Shown: piece after piece, positions 47,901 through 62,500 of the stretch
Numbering within the stretch: the first letter of the stretch is position 1
How the letters are laid out: every line of letters begins with the position of its first letter
From: Halisarca cf. caerulea
Lineage: Eukaryota > Porifera > Demospongiae > Chondrillida > Halisarcidae
Length of the DNA stretch: 64,000 bases
Assembly: GCA_963170055.1 (NCBI GenBank)
Contig: CAUJGJ010000072.1
Coordinates: 1,741,333-1,805,332 of the forward strand
Reading direction: 5' to 3'
Position numbers and translations under genes: made by a program
The notes under the pieces: model-generated
Told to the model about the DNA's origin: nothing
The model's input: the letters and a program-made list of their open reading frames with translations, nothing else
Databases searched by the model: none

Positions 47901-50900
47901 ACTTTCTAACGTTTTAAACTTAACTTTCTTAGATAGTTAAAATTAGTATTTCATTTGTCATATCTTACGAACTTTGCCAATTTTGCACTTTGCCTAATTT
48001 TAAAGTTATGTTTCTAACTTTATCTTTGCGATAAATATTATTTAAACTTTCTAACGTTTTAAACTTAACTTTCTTAGATAGTTAAAATTAGTATTTCATT
48101 TGTCATATCTTACGAACTTTGCCAATTTTGCACTTTGCCTAATTTTAAAGTTATGTTTCTAACTTTATCTTTGCGATAAATATTATTTAAACTTTGTAAT
48201 CTTTTAAACTTAACTTTCTTAGATAGTTAAAATTAGTATTTCATTTGTCATATCTTACGAACTTTGCCAATTTTGCACTTTGCCTAATTTTAACTTTATC
48301 TTTGCGATAAATATTATTTAAACTTTCTAACGTTTTAAACTTAACTTTCTTAGATAGTTAAAATTAGTATTTCATTTGTCATATCTTACGAACTTTGCCA
48401 ATTTTGCACTTTGCCTAATTTTAAAGTTATGTTTCTAACTTTATCTTTGCGATAAATATTATTTAAACTTTCTAACGTTTTAAACTTAACTTTCTTAGAT
48501 AGTTAAAATTAGTATTTCATTTGTCATATCTTACGAACTTTGCCAATTTTGCACTTTGCCTAATTTTAAAGTTATGTTTCTAACTTTATCTTTGCGATAA
48601 ATATTATTTAAACTTTGTAATCTTTTAAACTTAACTTTCTTAGATAGTTAAAATTAGTATTTCATTTGTCATATCTTACGAACTTTGCCAATTTTGCACT
48701 TTGCCTAATTTTAAAGTTATGTTTCTAACTTTATCTTTGCGATAAATATTATTTAAACTTTCTAACGTTTTAAACTTAACTTTCTTAGATAGTTAAAATT
48801 AGTATTTCATTTGTCATATCTTACGAACTTTGCCAATTTTGCACTTTGCCTAATTTTAAAGTTATGTTTCTAACTTTATCTTTGCGATAAATATTATTTA
48901 AACTTTGTAATCTTTTAAACTTAACTTTCTTAGATAGTTAAAATTAGTATTTCATTTGTCATATCTTACGAACTTTGCCAATTTTGCACTTTGCCTAATT
49001 TTAAAGTTATGTTTCTAACTTTATCTTTGCGATAAATATTATTTAAACTTTCTAACGTTTTAAACTTAACTTTCTTAGATAGTTAAAATTAGTATTTCAT
49101 TTGTCATATCTTACGAACTTTGCCAATTTTGCACTTTGCCTAATTTTAAAGTTATGTTTCTAACTTTATCTTTGCGATAAATATTATTTAAACTTTGTAA
49201 TCTTTTAAACTTAACTTTCTTAGATAGTTAAAATTAGTATTTCATTTGTCATATCTTACGAACTTTGCCAATTTTGCACTTTGCCTAATTTTAAAGTTAT
49301 GTTTCTAACTTTATCTTTGCGATAAATATTATTTAAACTTTGTAATCTTTTAAACTTAACTTTCTTAGATAGTTAAAATTAGTATTTCATTTGTCATATC
49401 TTACGAACTTTGCCAATTTTGCACTTTGCCTAATTTTAAAGTTATGTTTCTAACTTTATCTTTGCGATAAATATTATTTAAACTTTCTAACGTTTTAAAC
49501 TTAACTTTCTTAGATAGTTAAAATTAGTATTTCATTTGTCATATCTTACGAACTTTGCCAATTTTGCACTTTGCCTAATTTTAAAGTTATGTTTCTAACT
49601 TTATCTTTGCGATAAATATTATTTAAACTTTCTAACGTTTTAAACTTAACTTTCTTAGATAGTTAAAATTAGTATTTCATTTGTCATATCTTACGAACTT
49701 TGCCAATTTTGCACTTTGCCTAATTTTAAAGTTATGTTTCTAACTTTATCTTTGCGATAAATATTATTTAAACTTTGTAATCTTTTAAACTTAACTTTCT
49801 TAGATAGTTAAAATTAGTATTTCATTTGTCATATCTTACGAACTTTGCCAATTTTGCACTTTGCCTAATTTTAAAGTTATGTTTCTAACTTTATCTTTGC
49901 GATAAATATTATTTAAACTTTGTAATCTTTTAAACTTAACTTTCTTAGATAGTTAAAATTAGTATTTCATTTGTCATATCTTACGAACTTTGCCAATTTT
50001 GCACTTTGCCTAATTTTAAAGTTATGTTTCTAACTTTATCTTTGCGATAAATATTATTTAAACTTTGTAATCTTTTAAACTTAACTTTCTTAGATAGTTA
50101 AAATTAGTATTTCATTTGTCATATCTTACGAACTTTGCCAATTTTGCACTTTGCCTAATTTTAAAGTTATGTTTCTAACTTTATCTTTGCGATAAATATT
50201 ATTTAAACTTTCTAACGTTTTAAACTTAACTTTCTTAGATAGTTAAAATTAGTATTTCATTTGTCATATCTTACGAACTTTGCCAATTTTGCACTTTGCC
50301 TAATTTTAAAGTTATGTTTCTAACTTTATCTTTGCGATAAATATTATTTAAACTTTCTAACGTTTTAAACTTAACTTTCTTAGATAGTTAAAATTAGTAT
50401 TTCATTTGTCATATCTTACGAACTTTGCCAATTTTGCACTTTTCCTAATTTTAAAGTTATGTTTCTAACTTTATCTTTGCGATAAATATTATTTAAACTT
50501 TCTAACGTTTTAAACTTAACTTTCTTAGTTAGTTAAAATTAGTATTTCATTTGTCATATCTTACGAACTTTGCCAATTTTGCACTTTGCCTAATTTTAAA
50601 GTTATGTTTCTAACTTTATCTTTGCGATAAATATTATTTAAACTTTCTAACGTTTTAAACTTAACTTTCTTAGATAGTTAAAATTAGTATTTCATTTGTC
50701 ATATCTTACGAACTTTGCCAATTTTGCACTTTGCCTAATTTTAAAGTTATGTTTCTAACTTTATCTTTGCGATAAATATTATTTAAACTTTGTAATCTTT
50801 TAAACTTAACTTTCTTAGATAGTTAAAATTAGTATTTCATTTGTCATATCTTACGAACTTTGCCAATTTTGCACTTTGCCTAATTTTAACTTTATCTTTG

Positions 50901-53500
50901 CGATAAATATTATTTAAACTTTGTAATCTTTTAAACTTAACTTTCTTAGATAGTTAAAATTAGTATTTCATTTGTCATATCTTACGAACTTTGCCAATTT
51001 TGCACTTTGCCTAATTTTAAAGTTATGTTTCTAACTTTATCTTTGCGATAAATATTATTTAAACTTTCTAACGTTTTAAACTTAACTTTCTTAGATAGTT
51101 AAAATTAGTATTTCATTTGTCATATCTTACGAACTTTGCCAATTTTGCACTTTGCCTAATTTTAAAGTTATGTTTCTAACTTTATCTTTGCGATAAATAT
51201 TATTTAAACTTTGTAATCTTTTAAACTTAACTTTCTTAGATAGTTAAAATTAGTATTTCATTTGTCATATCTTACGAACTTTGCCAATTTTGCACTTTGC
51301 CTAATTTTAAAGTTATGTTTCTAACTTTATCTTTGCGATAAATATTATTTAAACTTTGTAATCTTTTAAACTTAACTTTCTTAGATAGTTAAAATTAGTA
51401 TTTCATTTGTCATATCTTACGAACTTTGCCAATTTTGCACTTTGCCTAATTTTAAAGTTATGTTTCTAACTTTATCTTTGCGATAAATATTATTTAAACT
51501 TTGTAATCTTTTAAACTTAACTTTCTTAGATAGTTAAAATTAGTATTTCATTTGTCATATCTTACGAACTTTGCCAATTTTGCACTTTGCCTAATTTTAA
51601 AGTTATGTTTCTAACTTTATCTTTGCGATAAATATTATTTAAACTTTCTAACGTTTTAAACTTAACTTTCTTAGATAGTTAAAATTAGTATTTCATTTGT
51701 CATATCTTACGAACTTTGCCAATTTTGCACTTTGCCTAATTTTAAAGTTATGTTTCTAACTTTATCTTTGCGATAAATATTATTTAAACTTTGTAATCTT
51801 TTAAACTTAACTTTCTTAGATAGTTAAAATTAGTATTTCATTTGTCATATCTTACGAACTTTGCCAATTTTGCACTTTGCCTAATTTTAAAGTTATGTTT
51901 CTAACTTTATCTTTGCGATAAATATTATTTAAACTTTCTAACGTTTTAAACTTAACTTTCTTAGATAGTTAAAATTAGTATTTCATTTGTCATATCTTAC
52001 GAACTTTGCCAATTTTGCACTTTGCCTAATTTTAAAGTTATGTTTCTAACTTTATCTTTGCGATAAATATTATTTAAACTTTCTAACGTTTTAAACTTAA
52101 CTTTCTTAGATAGTTAAAATTAGTATTTCATTTGTCATATCTTACGAACTTTGCCAATTTTGCACTTTTCCTAATTTTAAAGTTATGTTTCTAACTTTAT
52201 CTTTGCGATAAATATTATTTAAACTTTCTAACGTTTTAAACTTAACTTTACTTAGATAGTTAAAATTAGTATTTCATTTGTCATATCTTACGAACTTTGC
52301 CAATTTTGCACTTTGCCTAATTTTAAAGTTATGTTTCTAACTTTATCTTTGCGATAAATATTATTTAAACTTTCTAACGTTTTAAACTTAACTTTCTTAG
52401 ATAGTTAAAATTAGTATTTCATTTGTCATATCTTACGAACTTTGCCAATTTTGCACTTTGCCTAATTTTAAAGTTATGTTTCTAACTTTATCTTTGCGAT
52501 AAATATTATTTAAACTTTGTAATCTTTTAAACTTAACTTTCTTAGATAGTTAAAATTAGTATTTCATTTGTCATATCTTACGAACTTTGCCAATTTTGCA
52601 CTTTGCCTAATTTTAAAGTTATGTTTCTAACTTTATCTTTGCGATAAATATTATTTAAACTTTCTAACGTTTTAAACTTAACTTTCTTAGATAGTTAAAA
52701 TTAGTATTTCATTTGTCATATCTTACGAACTTTGCCAATTTTGCACTTTGCCTAATTTTAAAGTTATGTTTCTAACTTTATCTTTGCGATAAATATTATT
52801 TAAACTTTGTAATCTTTTAAACTTAACTTTCTTAGATAGTTAAAATTAGTATTTCATTTGTCATATCTTACGAACTTTGCCAATTTTGCACTTTGCCTAA
52901 TTTTAAAGTTATGTTTCTAACTTTATCTTTGCGATAAATATTATTTAAACTTTGTAATCTTTTAAACTTAACTTTCTTAGATAGTTAAAATTAGTATTTC
53001 ATTTGTCATATCTTACGAACTTTGCCAATTTTGCACTTTGCCTAATTTTAAAGTTATGTTTCTAACTTTATCTTTGCGATAAATATTATTTAAACTTTCT
53101 AACGTTTTAAACTTAACTTTCTTAGATAGTTAAAATTAGTATTTCATTTGTCATATCTTACGAACTTTGCCAATTTTGCACTTTGCCTAATTTTAAAGTT
53201 ATGTTTCTAACTTTATCTTTGCGATAAATATTATTTAAACTTTCTAACGTTTTAAACTTAACTTTCTTAGATAGTTAAAATTAGTATTTCATTTGTCATA
53301 TCTTACGAACTTTGCCAATTTTGCACTTTGCCTAATTTTAAAGTTATGTTTCTAACTTTATCTTTGCGATAAATATTATTTAAACTTTGTAATCTTTTAA
53401 ACTTAACTTTCTTAGATAGTTAAAATTAGTATTTCATTTGTCATATCTTACGAACTTTGCCAATTTTGCACTTTGCCTAATTTTAAAGTTATGTTTCTAA
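36000..53500 (+). repeat. Homogeneous core of satellite C with 870-, 1450-, 1740- and 2596-bp duplications
   Basis: Rare variants mark duplications. GTAAACTTTT occurs at 37901, 39351 and 40221 (spacings 1450 and 870). CACTTTTCC occurs near 36391 and 38131 (1740). CATGTGTCAT occurs at 39541 and 40411 (870), AAAGTTATTTTTC at 40171, 41911 and 42781 (1740 and 870), and CTTAAGAACT near 41729 and 42599 (870). A 14-base-deleted monomer at 48291 recurs at 50887, and CACTTTTCCT at 47841 recurs at 50437, both 2596 apart. All are whole multiples of 145, less the known deletion. Confidence 0.88.
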
Positions 53501-56500
53501 CTTTATCTTTGCGATAAATATTATTTAAACTTTGTAATCTTTTAAACTTAACTTTCTTAGTTAAAATTAGTATTTCATTTGTCATATCTTACGAACTTTG
53601 CCAATTTTGCACTTTGCCTAATTTTAAAGTTATGTTTCTAACTTTATCTTTGCGATAAATATTATTTAGACTTTGTAATCTTTTAAACTTAACTTTCTTA
53701 GTTAGTTAAAATTAGTATTTCATTTGTCATATCTTACGAACTTTGCCAATTTTGCACTTTGCCTAATTTTAAAGTTATGTTTCTAACTTTATCTTTGCGA
53801 TAAATATTATTTAAACTTTCTAACGTTTTAAACTTAACTTTCTTAGTTAGTTAAAATTAGTATTTCATTTGTCATATCTTACGAACTTTGCCAATTTTGC
53901 ACTTTGCCTAATTTTAAAGTTATGTTTCTAACTTTATCTTTGCGATAAATATTATTTAAACTTTCTAACGTTTTAAACTTAACTTTCTTAGATAGTTAAA
54001 ATTAGTATTTCATTTGTCATATCTTACGAACTTTGCCAATTTTGCACTTTGCCTAATTTTAAAGTTATGTTTCTAACTTTATCTTTGCGATAAATATTAT
54101 TTAAACTTTCTAACGTTTTAAACTTAACTTTCTTAGATAGTTAAAATTAGTATTTCATTTGTCATATCTTACGAACTTTGCCAATTTTGCACTTTGCCTA
54201 ATTTTAAAGTTATGTTTCTAACTTTATCTTTGCGATAAATATTATTTAAACTTTCTAACGTTTTAAACTTAACTTTCTTAGATAGTTAAAATTAGTATTT
54301 CATTTGTCATATCTTACGAACTTTGCCAATTTTGCACTTTGCCTAATTTTAAAGTTATGTTTCTAACTTTATCTTTGCGATAAATATTATTTAAACTTTG
54401 TAATCTTTTAAACTTAACTTTCTTAGATAGTTAAAATTAGTATTTCATTTGTCATATCTTACGAACTTTGCCAATTTTGCACTTTGCCTAATTTTAAAGT
54501 TATGTTTCTAACTTTATCTTTGCGATAAATATTATTTAAACTTTGTAATCTTTTAAACTTAACTTTCTTAGATAGTTAAAATTAGTATTTCATTTGTCAT
54601 ATCTTACGAACTTTGCCAATTTTGCACTTTGCCTGATTTTAAAGTTATGTTTCTAACTTTATCTTTGCGATAAATATTATTTAAACTTTGTAATCTTTTA
54701 AACTTAACTTTCTTAGATAGTTAAAATTAGTATTTCATTTGTCATATCTTACGAACTTTGCCAATTTTGCACTTTGCCTAATTTTAAAGTTATGTTTCTA
54801 ACTTTATCTTTGCGATAAATATTATTTAAACTTTCTAACGTATTAAACTTAACTTTACTTAGATAGTTAAAATTAGTATTTCATTTGTCATATCTTACGA
54901 ACTTTGCCAATTTTGCACTTTGCCTAATTTTAAAGTTATGTTTCTAACTTTATCTTTGCGATAAATATTATTTAAACTTTCTAACGTTTTAAACTTAACT
55001 TTCTTAGATAGTTAAAATTAGTATTTCATTTGTCATATCTTACGAACTTTGCCAATTTTGCACTTTGCCTAATTTTAAAGTTATGTTTCTAACTTTATCT
55101 TTGCGATAAATATTATTTAAACTTTCTAACGTATTAAACTTAACTTTACTTAGATAGTTAAAATTAGTATTTCATTTGTCATATCTTACGAACTTTGCCA
55201 ATTTTGCACTTTGCCTAATTTTAAAGTTATGTTTCTAACTTTATCTTTGCGATAAATATTATTTAAACTTTCTAACGTTTTAAACTTAACTTTCTTAGAT
55301 AGTTAAAATTAGTATTTCATTTGTCATATCTTACGAACTTTGCCAATTTTGCACTTTGCCTAATTTTAAAGTTATGTTTCTAACTTTATCTTTGCGATAA
55401 ATATTATTTAAACTTTGTAATCTTTTAAACTTAACTTTCTTAGTTAAAATTAGTATTTCATTTGTCATATCTTACGAACTTTGCCAATTTTGCACTTTGC
55501 CTAATTTTAAAGTTATGTTTCTAACTTTATCTTTGCGATAAATATTATTTAAACTTTCTAACGTTTTAAACTTAACTTTCTTAGATAGTTAAAATTAGTA
55601 TTTCATTTGTCATATCTTACGAACTTTGCCAATTTTGCACTTTGCCTAATTTTAAAGTTATGTTTCTAACTTTATCTTTGCGATAAATATTATTTAAACT
55701 TTCTAACGTATTAAACTTAACTTTACTTAGATAGTTAAAATTAGTATTTCATTTGTCATATCTTACGAACTTTGCCAATTTTGCACTTTGCCTAATTTTA
55801 AAGTTATGTTTCTAACTTTATCTTTGCGATAAATATTATTTAAACTTTCTAACGTTTTAAACTTAACTTTCTTAGATAGTTAAAATTAGTATTTCATTTG
55901 TCATATCTTACGAACTTTGCCAATTTTGCACTTTGCCTAATTTTAAAGTTATGTTTCTAACTTTATCTTTGCGATAAATATTATTTAAACTTTGTAATCT
56001 TTTAAACTTAACTTTCTTAGTTAAAATTAGTATTTCATTTGTCATATCTTACGAACTTTGCCAATTTTGCACTTTGCCTAATTTTAAAGTTATGTTTCTA
56101 ACTTTATCTTTGCGATAAATATTATTTAGACTTTGTAATCTTTTAAACTTAACTTTCTTAGTTAGTTAAAATTAGTATTTCATTTGTCATATCTTACGAA
56201 CTTTGCCAATTTTGCACTTTGCCTAATTTTAAAGTTATGTTTCTAACTTTATCTTTGCGATAAATATTATTTAAATTTTCTAACGTTTTAAACTTAACTT
56301 TCTTAGATAGTTAAAATTAGTATTTCATTTGTCATATCTTACTAACTTTGCCAATTTTGCACTTTGCCTAATTTTAAAGTTATGTTTCTAACTTTATCTT
56401 TGCGATAAATATTATTTAGACTTTGTAATCTTTTAAACTTAACTTTCTTAGTTAGTTAAAATTAGTATTTCATTTGTCATATCTTACGAACTTTGCCAAT

Positions 56501-59500
56501 TTTGCACTTTGCCTAATTTTAAAGTTATGTTTCTAACTTTATCTTTGCGATAAATATTATTTAAACTTTCTAACGTTTTAAACTTAACTTTCTTAGATAG
56601 TTAAAATTAGTATTTCATTTGTCATATCTTACGAACTTTGCCAATTTTGCACTTTGCCTAATTTTAAAGTTATGTTTCTAACTTTATCTTTGCGATAAAT
56701 ATTATTTAAACTTTGTAATCTTTTAAACTTAACTTTCTTAGTTAAAATTAGTATTTCATTTGTCATATCTTACGAACTTTGCCAATTTTGCACTTTGCCT
56801 AATTTTAAAGTTATGTTTCTAACTTTATCTTTGCGATAAATATTATTTAAACTTTCTAACGTTTTAAACTTAACTTTCTTAGATAGTTAAAATTAGTATT
56901 TCATTTGTCATATCTTACGAACTTTGCCAATTTTGCACTTTGCCTAATTTTAAAGTTATGTTTCTAACTTTATCTTTGCGATAAATATTATTTAAACTTT
57001 CTAACGTATTAAACTTAACTTTACTTAGATAGTTAAAATTAGTATTTCATTTGTCATATCTTACGAACTTTGCCAATTTTGCACTTTGCCTAATTTTAAA
57101 GTTATGTTTCTAACTTTATCTTTGCGATAAATATTATTTAAACTTTGTAATCTTTTAAACTTAACTTTCTTAGTTAAAATTAGTATTTCATTTGTCATAT
57201 CTTACTAACTTTGCCAATTTTGCACTTCGCCTAATTTTAAAGTTATGTTTCTAACTTTATCTTTGCGATAAATATTATTTAGACTTTGTAATCTTTTAAA
57301 CTTAACTTTCTTAGTTAGTTAAAATTAGTATTTCATTTGTCATATCTTACGAACTTTGCCAATTTTGCACTTTGCCTAATTTTAAAGTTATGTTTCTAAC
57401 TTTATCTTTGCGATAAATATTATTTAAACTTTCTAACGTTTTAAACTTAACTTTCTTAGTTAGTTAAAATTAGTATTTCATTTGTCATATCTTACGAACT
57501 TTGCCAATTTTGCACTTTGCCTAATTTTAAAGTTATGTTTCTAACTTTATCTTTGCGATAAATATTATTTAAACTTTCTAACGTTTTAAACTTAACTTTC
57601 TTAGATAGTTAAAATTAGTATTTCATTTGTCATATCTTACGAACTTTGCCAATTTTGCACTTTGCCTAATTTTAAAGTTATGTTTCTAACTTTATCTTTG
57701 CGATAAATATTATTTAAACTTTGTAATCTTTTAAACTTAACTTTCTTAGTTAAAATTAGTATTTCATTTGTCATATCTTACGAACTTTGCCAATTTTGCA
57801 CTTTGCCTAATTTTAAAGTTATGTTTCTAACTTTATCTTTGCGATAAATATTATTTAGACTTTGTAATCTTTTAAACTTAACTTTCTTAGTTAGTTAAAA
57901 TTAGTATTTCATTTGTCATATCTTACGAACTTTGCCAATTTTGCACTTTGCCTAATTTTAAAGTTATGTTTCTAACTTTATCTTTGCGATAAATATTATT
58001 TAAACTTTCTAACGTTTTAAACTTAACTTTCTTAGTTAGTTAAAATTAGTATTTCATTTGTCATATCTTACGAACTTTGCCAATTTTGCACTTTGCCTAA
58101 TTTTAAAGTTATGTTTCTAACTTTATCTTTGCGATAAATATTATTTAAACTTTCTAACGTTTTAAACTTAACTTTCTTAGATAGTTAAAATTAGTATTTC
58201 ATTTGTCATATCTTACGAACTTTGCCAATTTTGCACTTTGCCTAATTTTAAAGTTATGTTTCTAACTTTATCTTTGCGATAAATATTATTTAAATTTTCT
58301 AACGTTTTAAACTTAACTTTCTTAGATAGTTAAAATTAGTATTTCATTTGTCATATCTTACTAACTTTGCCAATTTTGCACTTTGCCTAATTTTAAAGTT
58401 ATGTTTCTAACTTTATCTTTGCGATAAATATTATTTAGACTTTGTAATCTTTTAAACTTAACTTTCTTAGTTAGTTAAAATTAGTATTTCATTTGTCATA
58501 TCTTACGAACTTTGCCAATTTTGCACTTTGCCTAATTTTAAAGTTATGTTTCTAACTTTATCTTTGCGATAAATATTATTTAAATTTTCTAACGTTTTAA
58601 ACTTAACTTTCTTAGATAGTTAAAATTAGTATTTCATTTGTCATATCTTACTAACTTTGCCAATTTTGCACTTTGCCTAATTTTAAAGTTATGTTTCTAA
58701 CTTTATCTTTGCGATAAATATTATTTAGACTTTGTAATCTTTTAAACTTAACTTTCTTAGTTAGTTAAAATTAGTATTTCATTTGTCATATCTTACGAAC
58801 TTTGCCAATTTTGCACTTTGCCTAATTTTAAAGTTATGTTTCTAACTTTATCTTTGCGATAAATATTATTTAAACTTTCTAACGTTTTAAACTTAACTTT
58901 CTTAGTTAGTTAAAATTAGTATTTCATTTGTCATATCTTACGAACTTTGCCAATTTTGCACTTTGCCTAATTTTAAAGTTATGTTTCTAACTTTATCTTT
59001 GCGATAAATATTATTTAAACTTTCTAACGTTTTAAACTTAACTTTCTTAGATAGTTAAAATTAGTATTTCATTTGTCATATCTTACGAACTTTGCCAATT
59101 TTGCACTTTGCCTAATTTTAAAGTTATGTTTCTAACTTTATCTTTGCGATAAATATTATTTAAATTTTCTAACGTTTTAAACTTAACTTTCTTAGATAGT
59201 TAAAATTAGTATTTCATTTGTCATATCTTACTAACTTTGCCAATTTTGCACTTTGCCTAATTTTAAAGTTATGTTTCTAACTTTATCTTTGCGATAAATA
59301 TTATTTAAACTTTCTAACGTTTTAAACTTAACTTTCTTAGATAGTTAAAATTAGTATTTCATTTGTCATATCTTACGAACTTTGCCAATTTTGCACTTTG
59401 CCTAATTTTAAAGTTATGTTTCTAACTTTATCTTTGCGATAAATATTATTTAAACTTTCTAACGTTTTAAACTTAACTTTCTTAGATAGTTAAAATTAGT

Positions 59501-62500
59501 ATTTCATTTGTCATATCTTACGAACTTTGCCAATTTTGCACTTTGCCTAATTTTAAAGTTATGTTTCTAACTTTATCTTTGCGATAAATATTATTTAAAT
59601 TTTCTAACGTTTTAAACTTAACTTTCTTAGATAGTTAAAATTAGTATTTCATTTGTCATATCTTACTAACTTTGCCAATTTTGCACTTTGCCTAATTTTA
59701 AAGTTATGTTTCTAACTTTATCTTTGCGATAAATATTATTTAAACTTTCTAACGTTTTAAACTTAACTTTCTTAGATAGTTAAAATTAGTATTTCATTTG
59801 TCATATCTTACGAACTTTGCCAATTTTGCACTTTGCCTAATTTTAAAGTTATGTTTCTAACTTTATCTTTGCGATAAATATTATTTAAACTTTCTAACGT
59901 TTTAAACTTAACTTTCTTAGATAGTTAAAATTAGTATTTCATTTGTCATATCTTACGAACTTTGCCAATTTTGCACTTTGCCTAATTTTAAAGTTATGTT
60001 TCTAACTTTATCTTTGCGATAAATATTATTTAAACTTTCTAACGTTTTAAACTTAACTTTCTTAGATAGTTAAAATTAGTATTTCATTTGTCATATCTTA
60101 CGAACTTTGCCAATTTTGCACTTTGCCTAATTTTAAAGTTATGTTTCTAACTTTATCTTTGCGATAAATATTATTTAAACTTTGTAATCTTTTAAACTTA
60201 ACTTTCTTAGATAGTTAAAATTAGTATTTCATTTGTCATATCTTACGAACTTTGCCAATTTTGCACTTTGCCTAATTTTAAAGTTATGTTTCTAACTTTA
60301 TCTTTGCGATAAATATTATTTAAACTTTGTAATCTTTTAAACTTAACTTTCTTAGATAGTTAAAATTAGTATTTCATTTGTCATATCTTACGAACTTTGC
60401 CAATTTTGCACTTTGCCTGATTTTAAAGTTATGTTTCTAACTTTATCTTTGCGATAAATATTATTTAAACTTTGTAATCTTTTAAACTTAACTTTCTTAG
60501 ATAGTTAAAATTAGTATTTCATTTGTCATATCTTACGAACTTTGCCAATTTTGCACTTTGCCTAATTTTAAAGTTATGTTTCTAACTTTATCTTTGCGAT
60601 AAATATTATTTAAACTTTCTAACGTTTTAAACTTAACTTTCTTAGATAGTTAAAATTAGTATTTCATTTGTCATATCTTACGAACTTTGCCAATTTTGCA
60701 CTTTGCCTAATTTTAAAGTTATGTTTCTAACTTTATCTTTGCGATAAATATTATTTAAACTTTGTAAACTTTTAAACTTAACTTTCTTAGTTAGTTAAAA
60801 TTAGTATTTCATTTGTCATATCTTACGAACTTTGCCAATTTTGCACTTTGCCTAATTTTAAAGTTATGTTTCTAACTTTATCTTTGCGATAAATATTATT
60901 TAAACTTTCTAACGTTTTAAACTTAACTTTCTTAGATAGTTAAAATTAGTATTTCATTTGTCATATCTTACGAACTTTGCCAATTTTGCACTTTGCCTAA
61001 TTTTAAAGTTATGTTTCTAACTTTATCTTTGCGATAAATATTATTTAAACTTTCTAACGTTTTAAACTTAACTTTCTTAGATAGTTAAAATTAGTATTTC
61101 ATTTGTCATATCTTACGAACTTTGCCAATTTTGCACTTTGCCTAATTTTAAAGTTATGTTTCTAACTTTATCTTTGCGATAAATATTATTTAAACTTTGT
61201 AATCTTTTAAACTTAACTTTCTTAGATAGTTAAAATTAGTATTTCATTTGTCATATCTTACGAACTTTGCCAATTTTGCACTTTGCCTAATTTTAAAGTT
61301 ATGTTTCTAACTTTATCTTTGCGATAAATATTATTTAAACTTTGTAATCTTTTAAACTTAACTTTCTTAGATAGTTAAAATTAGTATTTCATTTGTCATA
61401 TCTTACGAACTTTGCCAATTTTGCACTTTGCCTGATTTTAAAGTTATGTTTCTAACTTTATCTTTGCGATAAATATTATTTAAACTTTGTAATCTTTTAA
61501 ACTTAACTTTCTTAGATAGTTAAAATTAGTATTTCATTTGTCATATTTTACGAACTTTGCCAATTTTGCACTTTGCCTAATTTTAAAGTTATGTTTCTAA
61601 CTTTATCTTTGCGATAAATATTATTTAAACTTTCTAACGTTTTAAACTTAACTTTCTTAGATAGTTAAAATTAGTATTTCATTTGTCATATCTTACGAAC
61701 TTTGCCAATTTTGCACTTTGCCTAATTTTAAAGTTATGTTTCTAACTTTATCTTTGCGATAAATATTATTTAAACTTTCTAACGTTTTAAACTTAACTTT
61801 CTTAGATAGTTAAAATTAGTATTTCATTTGTCATATCTTACGAACTTTGCCAATTTTGCACTTTGCCTAATTTTAAAGTTATGTTTCTAACTTTATCTTT
61901 GCGATAAATATTATTTAAACTTTGTAATCTTTTAAACTTAACTTTCTTAGATAGTTAAAATTAGTATTTCATTTGTCATATCTTACGAACTTTGCCAATT
62001 TTGCACTTTGCCTAATTTTAAAGTTATGTTTCTAACTTTATCTTTGCGATAAATATTATTTAAACTTTGTAATCTTTTAAACTTAACTTTCTTAGATAGT
62101 TAAAATTAGTATTTCATTTGTCATATCTTACGAACTTTGCCAATTTTGCACTTTGCCTGATTTTAAAGTTATGTTTCTAACTTTATCTTTGCGATAAATA
62201 TTATTTAAACTTTGTAATCTTTTAAACTTAACTTTCTTAGATAGTTAAAATTAGTATTTCATTTGTCATATTTTACGAACTTTGCCAATTTTGCACTTTG
62301 CCTAATTTTAAAGTTATGTTTCTAACTTTATCTTTGCGATAAATATTATTTAAACTTTCTAACGTTTTAAACTTAACTTTCTTAGATAGTTAAAATTAGT
62401 ATTTCATTTGTCATATCTTACGAACTTTGCCAATTTTGCACTTTGCCTAATTTTAAAGTTATGTTTCTAACTTTATCTTTGCGATAAATATTATTTAAAC

